Made by a program: the position numbers and the translations under genes. The notes beneath the pieces were generated by a model that saw only the letters and a list, made by a program, of their open reading frames with translations, ran no database searches and was not told the origin of the DNA. 64,000 nucleotides of DNA. It comes from Bacteroidota bacterium. GTDB taxonomy: Bacteria; Bacteroidota; Bacteroidia; Bacteroidales; JAAYUG01. Shown piece after piece: positions 1 through 8,252 of the stretch (position 1 is the stretch's first letter; each line of letters begins with the position of its first letter). Location of the stretch: contig JAKPTE010000028.1 of assembly GCA_029571215.1 (NCBI GenBank), positions 16,409 to 80,408 on the forward strand, read 5' to 3'.

Positions 1-1239
1 ATTGGCGATGACAAGGATCATGGAAACGGTGCGGAACTTATTGTACATAGGGAAATAGTAAAAGAAGAGGTCGGTGAACCACTCGAAATTTTTCCCCCAT
101 GAAAGGAAAATGGAAAGAACTGAAGCAGCAACCAGCCACCATTTGTATTTTGCAGGAACAATAAAAAGACCGAGAACAAAAAGAAAACAGATCACTGCTC
201 CGAAATAGACCGGCCCGGAAGTAAAGGGCTGTTCGCCCCAGTAGGAAGGGAGAGAAGCGGCAATCTGAGCGGCATCCTTTACTCCTGCATCCCGGAGCAC
301 TTTTGCCGTTTCACTGTTGACGCCAAATCCTTCTGAACCACCTCCTTTAAAATTAGGAACGAGCAGGGTAAAGGTTTCCGACTTCCCGTAACTCCATGCG
401 AGGGCATAATCTTTATCAAGACCCGAGGTGCCGGGTTGGTCTTTTACCAGTTCAGAGGGTCCTCTGATGGTGTCTTTCCCGTATTCGTAAGTGATCCACA
501 AGCTGGTAATATTGGGAAGCAAGGCAAGGACAGCCGCTATTCCAAGAAAAACCAAAGCCCGGATGAATTCTTTCATCAGTTTTCCGCGAACTGCATAGAT
601 AAGTTCAAATACAAGATAAACAAGAACGGAAAGGAAAAGATAATAAGTAATCTGGGGGTGATTGCATGAAATCTGAATTCCCAGGGCAATGGCCGTAATA
701 ATGGCGCCAACATAGGGTTTCCCCCGGAAGATCATAAAAATGCCGGCAAAAACAAGAGGAAAGTATCCTATGGCGTAGGCTTTGGAAATATGTCCGGCAG
801 CAATAATAATGATGTTATAGGATGCGAAGGCAAATCCTAAGGCTCCGGCAATACATATCCACCGGTCCATTTTCAGGGAAACAAGGAGCAAATAAAATCC
901 CGCGAGAAGAATAAAAAGGATTGCCACTGTTGTGTAAGGCATTCCAAAACGGAAAAACCTCTGTAACCCCAGGTATATGTTGTTAACAGGCCCGGATTTA
1001 ATCTGGTAGGCAGGCATTCCGCCAAACATGCTGTTGGTCCAGAGACTGTATTCTCCCGGGTGGGTTTTTTCGAAATCAACCAGTTCCTTTGACATTCCCA
1101 GAGCATGTTCATAATCCATCTGCCGTAATTGTTTCCCTTCAAAAATCGGTGAGAAATACAGGAAACTGATGGCTACAAATGCCAGCAGAATAATAATATG
1201 TTCCCGGAAAGGTTTCAGGATTTCAGCCGTTTTTTTCAT
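1..1239 (-). CDS. YfhO family membrane protein (5' part, runs off left edge)
   Basis: The reading frame stays open for 413 codons from an ATG at 1239 to the window edge, so the C-terminus is missing. The start reads MKKTAEILKPFREH and is followed at once by a hydrophobic segment. Next comes a conserved extracytoplasmic stretch with the string WTNSMFGGMPAYQI, then a series of hydrophobic helices. This N-terminus is typical of Bacteroidota YfhO proteins, large polytopic membrane proteins. In Firmicutes YfhO is linked to glycosylation of lipoteichoic acid; the Bacteroidota substrate is not known to me. The start lies 36 nt after the glyS stop on the same strand, so the two are probably co-transcribed. 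Family call is firm; function is open. Confidence 0.85.
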   Translation of the reverse strand, partial: MKKTAEILKPFREHIIILLAFVAISFLYFSPIFEGKQLRQMDYEHALGMSKELVDFEKTHPGEYSLWTNSMFGGMPAYQIKSGPVNNIYLGLQRFFRFGMPYTTVAILFILLAGFYLLLVSLKMDRWICIAGALGFAFASYNIIIIAAGHISKAYAIGYFPLVFAGIFMIFRGKPYVGAIITAIALGIQISCNHPQITYYLFLSVLVYLVFELIYAVRGKLMKEFIRALVFLGIAAVLALLPNITSLWITYEYGKDTIRGPSELVKDQPGTSGLDKDYALAWSYGKSETFTLLVPNFKGGGSEGFGVNSETAKVLRDAGVKDAAQIAASLPSYWGEQPFTSGPVYFGAVICFLFVLGLFIVPAKYKWWLVAASVLSIFLSWGKNFEWFTDLFFYYFPMYNKFRTVSMILVIAN

Positions 1240-1275
1240 GGGAATGGGGATTTCTTTCTGTATCAAAGTTCGAAC

Positions 1276-2829
1276 TTACAGTAATTTTTTCAAAAGATTT
1301 TTCATACTGAGTTTTTCGGAGATTATGGTTTCCAGATTATCAACCGGTATTCTTTCCTGATCCATGGAATCGCGGTATCTGATTGTTACGGTATTATCCG
1401 CGAGTGTCTGGTGATCGATGGTGATGCAGTAGGGTGTTCCGATAGCATCCTGACGGCGGTAACGTCGTCCGATACTGTCTTTTTCATCGTACTGGCAATT
1501 GTATTCGAAACGAAGCCGGCTGATGATTTCTCTGGCCTTTTCGGGCAGTCCGTCTTTTTTTACCAGGGGCAGGACGGCAATCTGAACCGGAGCAATCACA
1601 GGAGGTATCCTTAGAACGACCCGTTCGTCTTCCGTACCATCTTCCTTGACGATTTTTTCTTCCGTATAGGCATTTGAAATAACCGAAAGAAACATACGGT
1701 CGAGTCCAATGGATGTTTCGATAACATAAGGCACATAGCTCTGGTTCAGATCCGGGTCAAAGTATTGAAGTTTTTTTCCGCTGTATTTCTGATGGTTTCC
1801 AAGGTCAAAATCAGTACGGCTGTGGATACCTTCCACTTCCTTGAATCCGAAGGGGAAATGGAATTCGATATCACAGGCTGCGTTGGCATAGTGAGCCAGT
1901 TTATCATGATCGTGGAAGCGGTATTTCTCATCGCCCATTCCAAGTGCCTTATGCCATTTCATGCGCTGTTCTTTCCAGAAATTATACCAGGTCAATTCTT
2001 CTCCCGGTTTTACAAAGAATTGCATTTCCATTTGTTCGAATTCACGCATTCGGAAAATGAACTGGCGGGCCACAATTTCATTCCGAAAGGCTTTCCCCGT
2101 TTGGGCAATGCCAAAAGGTATCTTCATCCTGCCCGTTTTTTGTACGTTAAGAAAATTGACAAAAATCCCCTGAGCAGTTTCCGGACGCAGATAGATAGTG
2201 CTGGCTTCTTCAGCAACCGAACCGATTTTTGTTTCGAACATCAGGTTGAATTTTCTTACTTCGGTCCAGTTACGGGTGCCTGAAACCGGACAAACTATTC
2301 CTTCATCAAGAATAATTTGCCTCAATTCCGCCAGGTCGTCTTTTTCAAGAGCTTTTACATACCTTGCCCTTAGGGCTTCTCCTTTGGCACTCAGTTCAAG
2401 AATTTTAGGGTTGGTGGTGCGGTAGAGATGTTCATCAAAGGAAGAACCAAAACGTTTGGCTGCTTTCTCGATTTCTTTTTCAATTTTCTCATCGATTTTT
2501 TGAAGGTGTTCTTCAATAAGATTATCGGCTCTGTATCGTTTTCTTGAATCTTTATTGTCAATCAAAGGATCATTGAAAGCATCCACATGGCCCGAAGCTT
2601 TCCAGACAGTGGGGTGCATAAAGATGGCAGCATCAATACCAACGATATTTTCATGCAAACGTGTCATGGCATCCCACCAGTAGCGCCGGATATTGTTCTT
2701 CAGTTCAACTCCGTACTGGCCATAGTCATATACAGCGCTTAAACCATCATAAATTTCGCTGGAGGGGAAAATAAACCCATATTCCTTGCAGTGGGCAATC
2801 AGCTTCTTAAACAGTTCTTCCTGATTCAT
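1276..2829 (-). CDS. glyS: Glycyl-tRNA synthetase, single-chain dimeric class II type
   Basis: This 517-residue protein charges tRNA-Gly with glycine in the cytoplasm. It is the eukaryote/archaeal-like homodimeric form (glyQS), usual in Bacteroidota, not the alpha2-beta2 form. The N-terminal catalytic core shows YDYGQYG near residue 35, WKASGH near 76, YLRPETAQG near 213, motif 2 FRNEI near 248, and motif 3 GLDRMF in the last third. An anticodon-binding domain follows (from about residue 420). Length is normal for the family. The ATG at 2829 gives the canonical start, and a good Bacteroidota promoter lies 35 nt upstream. The YfhO gene follows closely on the same strand. Confidence 0.97.
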   Translation of the reverse strand: MNQEELFKKLIAHCKEYGFIFPSSEIYDGLSAVYDYGQYGVELKNNIRRYWWDAMTRLHENIVGIDAAIFMHPTVWKASGHVDAFNDPLIDNKDSRKRYRADNLIEEHLQKIDEKIEKEIEKAAKRFGSSFDEHLYRTTNPKILELSAKGEALRARYVKALEKDDLAELRQIILDEGIVCPVSGTRNWTEVRKFNLMFETKIGSVAEEASTIYLRPETAQGIFVNFLNVQKTGRMKIPFGIAQTGKAFRNEIVARQFIFRMREFEQMEMQFFVKPGEELTWYNFWKEQRMKWHKALGMGDEKYRFHDHDKLAHYANAACDIEFHFPFGFKEVEGIHSRTDFDLGNHQKYSGKKLQYFDPDLNQSYVPYVIETSIGLDRMFLSVISNAYTEEKIVKEDGTEDERVVLRIPPVIAPVQIAVLPLVKKDGLPEKAREIISRLRFEYNCQYDEKDSIGRRYRRQDAIGTPYCITIDHQTLADNTVTIRYRDSMDQERIPVDNLETIISEKLSMKNLLKKLL

Positions 2830-2863
2830 AAATTGTTAATACGCATTATTACCATTAAATGGC

Positions 2864-2893
2864 CAAAAATAGGAAAAGAATCATGTTCAGCAA
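2864..2893 (-). promoter_or_regulatory. Bacteroidota-type promoter for glyS
   Basis: Read on the minus strand, a -7 element TATTTTTG (2871-2864) matches TAnnTTTG. It is preceded after 19 nt by TTG (2893-2891), the -33 element. The glyS ATG is 34 nt downstream. Both elements and their spacing fit the Bacteroidota sigma-ABfr consensus. Confidence 0.6.
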
Positions 2894-2899
2894 AATATT

Positions 2900-3700
2900 T
2901 CATCCTACCGTCAGGTTGACAACATATCCCTGATGAGCCCTGACATTAAATACCGTACCATCCTTAAAAATTAGGTATTGGCCTCTGATACCGGTAAGAA
3001 TTCCCTTAAAAACAGAAGTATTGGGGAGATTTAGCTGATGGACAGACGAAGGATACGAAGAAACCGGATATTCTATGGTCGTTATCGTGTCATCGCCGTA
3101 AAAAAAAGGTACCAGGTCATCCGGAATCCATTTAAGAGCAGCAGTTTTTATTTCCCGGAGGTCTATTTCAGTCGCCTTTTTGTCAGTGAGCATATGTCTC
3201 CAGTTGGTTTTATCGGGGAGGTGGTTTTTAAGGGCAACTTCCATTAGTCCTGCTGTATATCGATTGGGCGTCCGGGCCAAACGGATTGCTTTCCAGGCAC
3301 CCTGATCAATCCACCTTTCAGGAATCTGGGATGAGCGGGTTACCCCTATTTTCACTGCGCTGGTAAGGGCAAGGTAAACAAAGTGGTCCTGAAGGCAATG
3401 GTCTTTTGACCACTCCATGTCACGTGAAATTCCTAAATGTGCCTGGCACAGTTCAGGTCGTAAAACACATTCGCTGGTTTCAGGAACCGAAAGAAAACAG
3501 GGATAACAATATCCCTGACCATAGGTCTTTTTTACTTGCCTGCCACAATGTATGCAGTGAATTTCTCCTGAAAAAACGATTTCCAGAGGTAAGTCTACCC
3601 AATTGTTCAAAGGAATTTCCTCCCCAACACTCCTGAGAAAGTATTGAACAGGTGTACCATGAATTGCCTTCATTTTATGTAACTGGACCGTCAATTGCAT
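2900..3700 (-). CDS. DUF2797 zinc-ribbon protein
   Basis: The 266-residue protein matches the DUF2797 family of unknown function. Two CxxC pairs (C49/C52 and C65/C68) suggest a zinc ribbon. They are followed by the string VYLALTSAVKIGVTR around residues 108-122, which resembles the core of GIY-YIG-like folds seen in this family; catalytic activity is not established. There is no signal peptide or membrane segment, so it is predicted cytoplasmic. It lies upstream of glyS on the same strand but is separated from it by the glyS promoter, so it is probably a single-gene unit. A role in nucleic-acid binding is inference from the fold only. Confidence 0.75.
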   Translation of the reverse strand: MQLTVQLHKMKAIHGTPVQYFLRSVGEEIPLNNWVDLPLEIVFSGEIHCIHCGRQVKKTYGQGYCYPCFLSVPETSECVLRPELCQAHLGISRDMEWSKDHCLQDHFVYLALTSAVKIGVTRSSQIPERWIDQGAWKAIRLARTPNRYTAGLMEVALKNHLPDKTNWRHMLTDKKATEIDLREIKTAALKWIPDDLVPFFYGDDTITTIEYPVSSYPSSVHQLNLPNTSVFKGILTGIRGQYLIFKDGTVFNVRAHQGYVVNLTVG

Positions 3701-3864
3701 ACGTCAATTTATTCGTTTGCCCGGGTTTTGACAATTGTTTGACAGGCAGCCGGTTGTTAGTTCTGAAATGGACCTTTTCTGTTATAAAGGTAGTATAAAG
3801 AAAAAAGAAGGAATTTTTTTAGAAAAAATAATACCATGTATAACATAGTAATAAAAAAATAATA

Positions 3865-3872
3865 TATCTTTG
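3865..3872 (+). promoter_or_regulatory. -7 element upstream of the PspC/PadR operon
   Basis: TATCTTTG matches the Bacteroidota -7 consensus TAnnTTTG and ends 36 nt before the ATG at 3909. I see no clear TTG at the -33 distance; the upstream sequence is an A/T-rich tract. Confidence 0.5.
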
Positions 3873-3908
3873 CAATGAATTTAAGTATGCATAAAAAAGT
3901 ATTGAAAA

Positions 3909-4505
3909 ATGAAAAAAACAAATCATGTAAATATCGGTGGCATGGTATTTACCATCGATGAAGATGCGTACCAGCGCCTGGCAGGTTATCTGGATGCCAT
4001 TGAGGCCCATTTCAGGGACAGTGGGGAACGACAGGAAATAATAGGAGATATTGAGAGTCGGATAGCTGAGTTGTTGCGGAAGAGAATGGGGAGTAGCCGG
4101 GAAGTAGTTGTAATGGAAGATGTTGTGGAAATCATCCGGATACTTGGTGATCCGGAAGAATTTGGAGACGGCAGTGACGGCAAGGCAGGCACATGGAAGG
4201 AACCCCATAGTAGGTATTACAGGAGGATGTACCGCGATCCTGATCATCGGATTCTGGGAGGTGTCTGTGCCGGTATGGGCGCTTACTGGCACATTGATCC
4301 TGTTTTATTGCGGATTGCTTTTCTTATTGCCTTTTTTGGTTTTGGGATAGGTATTCTGATCTACCTTTTGCTCTGGATTGTTTTGCCACCGGCAAGAACT
4401 ACGGCAGAAAAGCTGGAAATGAGAGGAGAGCCTGTGACGTTTGAAAACATCGGGAAGTTTGTGAAGGAAGAATTCGGGCAGGTTAAAAAGAATATGAAGT
4501 TTTAA
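3909..4505 (+). CDS. PspC domain membrane protein (short)
   Basis: The 198-residue protein has a soluble N-terminal region (about 1-85) of the type found before PspC domains in Bacteroidota, starting MKKTNHVNIGG. A PspC domain follows at about 104-165 with the typical LYRDPDH-like entry (here MYRDPDHRILGGVCAG) and two closely spaced hydrophobic segments ending in WIVLPPAR. PspC proteins are inner-membrane partners of phage-shock-type envelope stress responses. It is the first gene of a three-gene unit: the PadR regulator begins 12 nt after its stop, and a longer PspC paralogue follows. The two PspC proteins share the N-terminal region, so they look like a local duplication with one copy shortened. 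Confidence 0.9.
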   Translation: MKKTNHVNIGGMVFTIDEDAYQRLAGYLDAIEAHFRDSGERQEIIGDIESRIAELLRKRMGSSREVVVMEDVVEIIRILGDPEEFGDGSDGKAGTWKEPHSRYYRRMYRDPDHRILGGVCAGMGAYWHIDPVLLRIAFLIAFFGFGIGILIYLLLWIVLPPARTTAEKLEMRGEPVTFENIGKFVKEEFGQVKKNMKF

Positions 4506-4517
4506 ATACATAACGAG

Positions 4518-4868
4518 ATGGAAAAGATAAATCTGGATAATGTTCAGGCACAGATGCGGAAAGGAGTCCTGGAGTACTGCATTTTGCTTGTGCTTTCGCA
4601 GCGGGATGCATACGCATCCGATCTGATTGAGATACTGAAAGAATCGCGCATCATTGTTGTAGAAGGAACATTGTATCCGTTGCTTATGCGGCAGAAAAAT
4701 GCGGGTCTGCTCAGTTACCGGTGGGAGGAATCACCCCAGGGGCCTCCCCGGAAATACTACTCTTTAACAGAAAAAGGGCGGGAATTTCTGAAAGAGCTCG
4801 ATCAGTCCTGGAGGGACCTGGTACTTACTGTTAATACACTTCGAGAAAAAATGCATTCTGAATCATAA
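4518..4868 (+). CDS. PadR family transcriptional regulator
   Basis: A 116-residue winged-helix repressor of the PadR family. The start MEKINLDNVQAQMRKGVLEYCIL leads into the usual PadR helix-turn-helix, with the wing region GPPRKYYSLTEKGREFL near residues 75-91. It lacks the long PadR C-terminal dimerisation extension, as in the short subfamily 2. It sits between two PspC genes with 12- and 16-nt gaps, so all three are almost certainly one transcript. PadR proteins usually repress their own operon in response to a small molecule or membrane stress; the ligand here is unknown. Confidence 0.92.
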   Translation: MEKINLDNVQAQMRKGVLEYCILLVLSQRDAYASDLIEILKESRIIVVEGTLYPLLMRQKNAGLLSYRWEESPQGPPRKYYSLTEKGREFLKELDQSWRDLVLTVNTLREKMHSES

Positions 4869-4884
4869 GAAAAATAACAACACC

Positions 4885-6471
4885 ATGAAAAAGACCATCA
4901 AAGTGAATATAGGCGGAACAGTGTTTCATCTTGATGAAGATGCCTATGCCCGTATGAAAGAATATCTCGATAGTTTGAGCCGCCGGTTTGGAACCAGTCC
5001 GACAGGGAAGGAGATCATGGAGGACATCGAGCTGCGTATTGCGGAACTTTTAAACAAACAACTTAAAGGGAGGGAATGCGTCAGCCTAGATGATGTTCGG
5101 GAGGTTACTGAAATTCTGGGCGCTCCGGAAGATTTTGAGGGGGAAGAAGCAGGAGAACCTTCGGAAAAAGACGAAACTGGCAGACGTGCAAAGCCAATTC
5201 GAAGGTTATACCGGGATATTGATCACGGAGTTTTTGGAGGTGTATGCGCAGGGTTAGGAGCCTACTTTAATGTTGATCCCTTGCTGTTCAGGATTTTGTT
5301 TGTTGCTTTTCTTATTGCATATGGTTCAACGGCAATTATTTATCTGATTTTCTGGTTAGTTGTTCCTCCGGCCCGGACCATGGCGCAAAAACTGGAAATG
5401 GCCGGGAAACCTGTTACCGTTGACAATATTGAAAATGCCTTGCGGGAAGAATGGGATGCAATACGGGAAAACGTTAAGAAGATGGATGTCCCTTCATGGG
5501 GAAGAAGGGTGGTTCTGTTTCTTGAAGAAGTAGTCCGCGTGGTGCTGGTCTTTCTCGGCAAGCTATTGCAGTTTCTTGCCATCCTGGCAGGAGGTTTTTT
5601 CATTCTGCTCGGTTCCTTGCTTCTTATTGTTGCCCTCTGGACCTTTTTTGTTCAAAAACCGTTATATACCGGAGTGTTTGACGATATGCGTTTCAGGCTT
5701 TCTGATCTTACGACGATATTTTTCCCGTCGACCGATCCGGTTATTCTGGCTATCGGGGTGGGTTTATTTATTGGTATACCGATAATGGCCATGCTTTACT
5801 GGGGTATTAAACTGGTCTTTCGGTTTAAGACTGAAAACAAGGCAATTGGGATCACAGCTACCATAGCATGGGTATTCAGCTTATGCTTGCTGCTGATGAT
5901 TGGCTTAACGGAAGCTCAGGACTATCAGCGCACGGGAACGCAAGAAGAACGATACCTGCTGGACACATTGCATGAAAGTACCTACATACTTGCAGTTGAT
6001 ACATCAGGGATGGCAGAAATTAAGCGGAATGCGATTTATTTGGAAAAAGACCAGTTTGGGTTGTATTACAAACAGGATGAAAAAAGATTCATCGGTAGGC
6101 CTTTTCTGGACATCGTCAGATCAGAGGATGGGAAGGCGTATCTGGTTGTGACAAAGGAAGTGCAGGGAAGAAGTGAAAAAGAGGCGGGAGAAACGGTCCG
6201 CAAAATTGACTATGCATGGTCTGTCAAAGGTAACAGGATCACACTGGGGTCTTCATTTTATCTTCCATCCGGCATTCAATGGAAAGGGGCACGCGTAAAC
6301 GTAAAGTTATATCTTCCCGAGGGGAAAAAGGTCTATATCCCTGAAACGGCAATGAATGTACTTAATTATTATGAACAGTGTGAATCCTTCAGCCGTCGGG
6401 AAATTGTCGGAAAGACATGGGAAATGGAAGAAAGCGGGCTTTGTAACCCTGAACAGGAAACCGGTTTTTAG
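4885..6471 (+). CDS. PspC domain membrane protein (long, with C-terminal soluble domain)
   Basis: This 528-residue paralogue of the short PspC protein starts MKKTIKVNIGGTVF and carries the same soluble region (1-90). A PspC domain with two hydrophobic segments follows at about 110-170. Three or four further membrane segments lie at about 205-350, and a hydrophilic C-terminal domain of about 170 residues is probably periplasmic. The extra C-terminal half is common in Bacteroidota PspC proteins and may sense the envelope; this is inference. It is the last gene of the PspC-PadR-PspC unit. tRNA-Gln follows 56 nt after its stop, from its own promoter. Confidence 0.9.
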   Translation: MKKTIKVNIGGTVFHLDEDAYARMKEYLDSLSRRFGTSPTGKEIMEDIELRIAELLNKQLKGRECVSLDDVREVTEILGAPEDFEGEEAGEPSEKDETGRRAKPIRRLYRDIDHGVFGGVCAGLGAYFNVDPLLFRILFVAFLIAYGSTAIIYLIFWLVVPPARTMAQKLEMAGKPVTVDNIENALREEWDAIRENVKKMDVPSWGRRVVLFLEEVVRVVLVFLGKLLQFLAILAGGFFILLGSLLLIVALWTFFVQKPLYTGVFDDMRFRLSDLTTIFFPSTDPVILAIGVGLFIGIPIMAMLYWGIKLVFRFKTENKAIGITATIAWVFSLCLLLMIGLTEAQDYQRTGTQEERYLLDTLHESTYILAVDTSGMAEIKRNAIYLEKDQFGLYYKQDEKRFIGRPFLDIVRSEDGKAYLVVTKEVQGRSEKEAGETVRKIDYAWSVKGNRITLGSSFYLPSGIQWKGARVNVKLYLPEGKKVYIPETAMNVLNYYEQCESFSRREIVGKTWEMEESGLCNPEQETGF

Positions 6472-6488
6472 ATTCCGGGTGAATTTAT

Positions 6489-6496
6489 TACTTTTG
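6489..6496 (+). promoter_or_regulatory. -7 element upstream of tRNA-Gln
   Basis: TACTTTTG fits TAnnTTTG and ends 31 nt before the mature 5' end of tRNA-Gln. No convincing -33 TTG is visible at the expected distance. Confidence 0.4.
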
Positions 6497-6527
6497 CGCT
6501 CCGGTATCCGGAATATGGATATGAGTT

Positions 6528-6598
6528 TGTCCGATGGTGTAACGGTAGCACTGCAGATTTTGGTTCTGCCTGTCCAGGTTCGAATCCTGGTCGGACAA
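6528..6598 (+). tRNA. tRNA-Gln (anticodon TTG)
   Basis: A cloverleaf folds with a 7-bp acceptor stem (TGTCCGA with TCGGACA, no mismatches). It has a D arm with GGT, an anticodon stem GCAGA/TCTGC around loop TTTTGGT (anticodon TTG), and a T arm with GGTTCGAATCC. Discriminator base A is at 6598. CCA is not encoded. Mature length is 71 nt. Confidence 0.95.
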
Positions 6599-6612
6599 CG
6601 AAGGAGATAAGC

Positions 6613-6655
6613 TTTAGGGGATGTAGAAAAGTAAGTTTTTTCAACATCCCCTAAA
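6613..6655 (+). terminator. Hairpin after tRNA-Gln, probable transcription end
   Basis: A perfect 12-bp inverted repeat, TTTAGGGGATGT (6613-6624) and ACATCCCCTAAA (6644-6655), encloses a 19-nt loop. The loop itself is A-rich then T-rich and can extend the stem. It begins 14 nt after the tRNA and is followed by an A/T-rich stretch, not a pure U tract. Terminator or tRNA 3' processing structure are the simplest readings. Confidence 0.5.
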
Positions 6656-6672
6656 TATTTTATATTTTAGCT

Positions 6673-6693
6673 GGTTGATGGTGCACATCAACC
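6673..6693. repeat. Second short hairpin before cstA
   Basis: GGTTGATG (6673-6680) and CATCAACC (6686-6693) form a perfect 8-bp stem with loop GTGCA. It lies in the 189-nt gap between tRNA-Gln and cstA and could be an operator or a leader hairpin. A weak -7-like TATTTTTA at 6737-6744 lies between it and the cstA ATG, so the hairpin would be upstream of transcription from that site. Confidence 0.35.
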
Positions 6694-6787
6694 CATTTTG
6701 GTATGTCGGGATGTACGGGGCTAAACTAAATAGTTGTATTTTTAAGCCAGTTCGTTAAGTATTCTTCATCCAATAAGAGTAATTGTC

Positions 6788-8245
6788 ATGGTTACTTTTG
6801 GAATTTCTCTATTGTTTCTCATTGTTGGATATATTGTATATGGGAAGATTGTTGAAAGGATTTTTGGAGCTGATCCGCAGAAGCAGACTCCGGCATACAC
6901 CCGACAGGATGGGGTTGATTATGTGCCTTTGTCATGGGAAAAAGCGTTTCTGATTGAATTTCTCAACATAGCGGGATTAGGTCCAATTTTTGGAGCGGTA
7001 GCCGGTGCCATGTGGGGGCCGGTTGCTTTTCTCTGGATTGTATTTGGCTGCATTTTTGCAGGTGCTGTGCACGATTATTTTTCGGGCATGATATCCATGC
7101 GGCAGGGTGGTCTGAGCATACCGGAAATTGTAGGTAAATATCTGGGAAGCGGAATAAAACAATTTATGAGGCTATTCACCGTATTGCTTATGATTATAGT
7201 AGGAGCAGTTTTTATCACCGGGCCTGCAGGAATTCTGGGAAACATGACAAAGGGTGCATTGTCTGTGAATTTTTGGGTGGCGGTTGTCCTCATCTACTAT
7301 GTAATAGCAACATTGCTTCCTATTGATAAGATAATAGGGAAAATCTACCCTTTTTTTGGGATTGCATTGCTTTTTATGGCGGTTGGGATTAGTATCGGAC
7401 TTTTAGCGGAAGGATACCGGATTCCGGAGCTAACGGCAGATACATTCCGGAACATGCATTCTGATCCAGGCCGTTTTCCTGTTTTTCCTCTTATGTTCAT
7501 CACCATTGCCTGCGGGGCTATCTCTGGTTTTCATTCCACGCAGGCTCCTCTCATGGCGCGTTGTCTTACCAATGAAAGGCTGGGAAGAAGGGTTTTTTAC
7601 GGGGCCATGGTAGCCGAAGGGATCGTAGCTCTGATATGGGCTGCAGCAGGAATGGCATTTTTCGGAGGGGTTGGTCCCCTGAATGAAGTGATGAATGCTC
7701 ACCAGGGGAATGCGGCATGGGCAGTAAATGAAATTGCCAATACCTTGCTCGGCAAAGTCGGAGCTATTCTTGCCCTGTTGGGAGTTGTTGCGGCACCTAT
7801 TACCTCCGGAGATACGGCCTTCCGGAGTGCCCGTCTGATCGTTGCCGATTTTCTGGGAAGCAATCAAAAAAAGATCAGAAACAGATTGTACATCAGTATT
7901 CCCTTGTTTGCCGTTGGTTTTTTCCTGAGTCAGATTGATTTTGCCATCATCTGGAGGTACATGGCCTGGAGTAACCAGACCCTGGCGACCATTGTTTTGT
8001 GGGCTATAACAGCCTATCTTGTCTCGGAAAAGAAATTTTTCTGGATAACCTTTTTGCCAGCTTTGTTTATGACAGTAGTAACTACCAGCTATATATTGGT
8101 AGCACCCGAAGATTTTCGCTTACCTTTGTTCCCCTCAACCATTGCAGGAATTATTATTTCGCTGGGCTTAGGATTACTGTTCCTGCATTATGCTTTTGGA
8201 GGAACTTTTGCCCTGGCAAGGTCTTCCTTCAGGAAAAAAAGCTGA
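6788..8245 (+). CDS. cstA: CstA family peptide/pyruvate transporter (short form)
   Basis: The 485-residue polytopic inner-membrane protein matches the carbon starvation CstA family. Conserved strings include the N-terminal YGKIVERIFG, the DGVDYVPL segment, FEIAGLGPI-like FLNIAGLGPIFG, and VHDYFSGMISMRQGG. A repeated run of membrane helices extends to the C-terminus. It is the short variant common in Bacteroidota, about 200 residues shorter than the E. coli protein. Family members import peptides or pyruvate when carbon is scarce. The SIS protein starts 7 nt after its stop, which points to co-transcription with a sugar-phosphate enzyme. Confidence 0.92.
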   Translation: MVTFGISLLFLIVGYIVYGKIVERIFGADPQKQTPAYTRQDGVDYVPLSWEKAFLIEFLNIAGLGPIFGAVAGAMWGPVAFLWIVFGCIFAGAVHDYFSGMISMRQGGLSIPEIVGKYLGSGIKQFMRLFTVLLMIIVGAVFITGPAGILGNMTKGALSVNFWVAVVLIYYVIATLLPIDKIIGKIYPFFGIALLFMAVGISIGLLAEGYRIPELTADTFRNMHSDPGRFPVFPLMFITIACGAISGFHSTQAPLMARCLTNERLGRRVFYGAMVAEGIVALIWAAAGMAFFGGVGPLNEVMNAHQGNAAWAVNEIANTLLGKVGAILALLGVVAAPITSGDTAFRSARLIVADFLGSNQKKIRNRLYISIPLFAVGFFLSQIDFAIIWRYMAWSNQTLATIVLWAITAYLVSEKKFFWITFLPALFMTVVTTSYILVAPEDFRLPLFPSTIAGIIISLGLGLLFLHYAFGGTFALARSSFRKKS

Positions 8246-8252
8246 ATCAGCC

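Noticed and set aside
1765..2283. 172-codon plus-strand ORF inside glyS
   Set aside because: It is antisense to a conserved, full-length synthetase and shows no family features. It is a shadow frame.
3819..4292. 157-codon minus-strand ORF across the first PspC gene
   Set aside because: It overlaps the promoter and the coding region of a clear PspC gene and has no recognisable features.
7430..7867. 145-codon minus-strand ORF inside cstA
   Set aside because: It has low-complexity, polar composition typical of an antisense reading of membrane helices; cstA in the other strand is clear.
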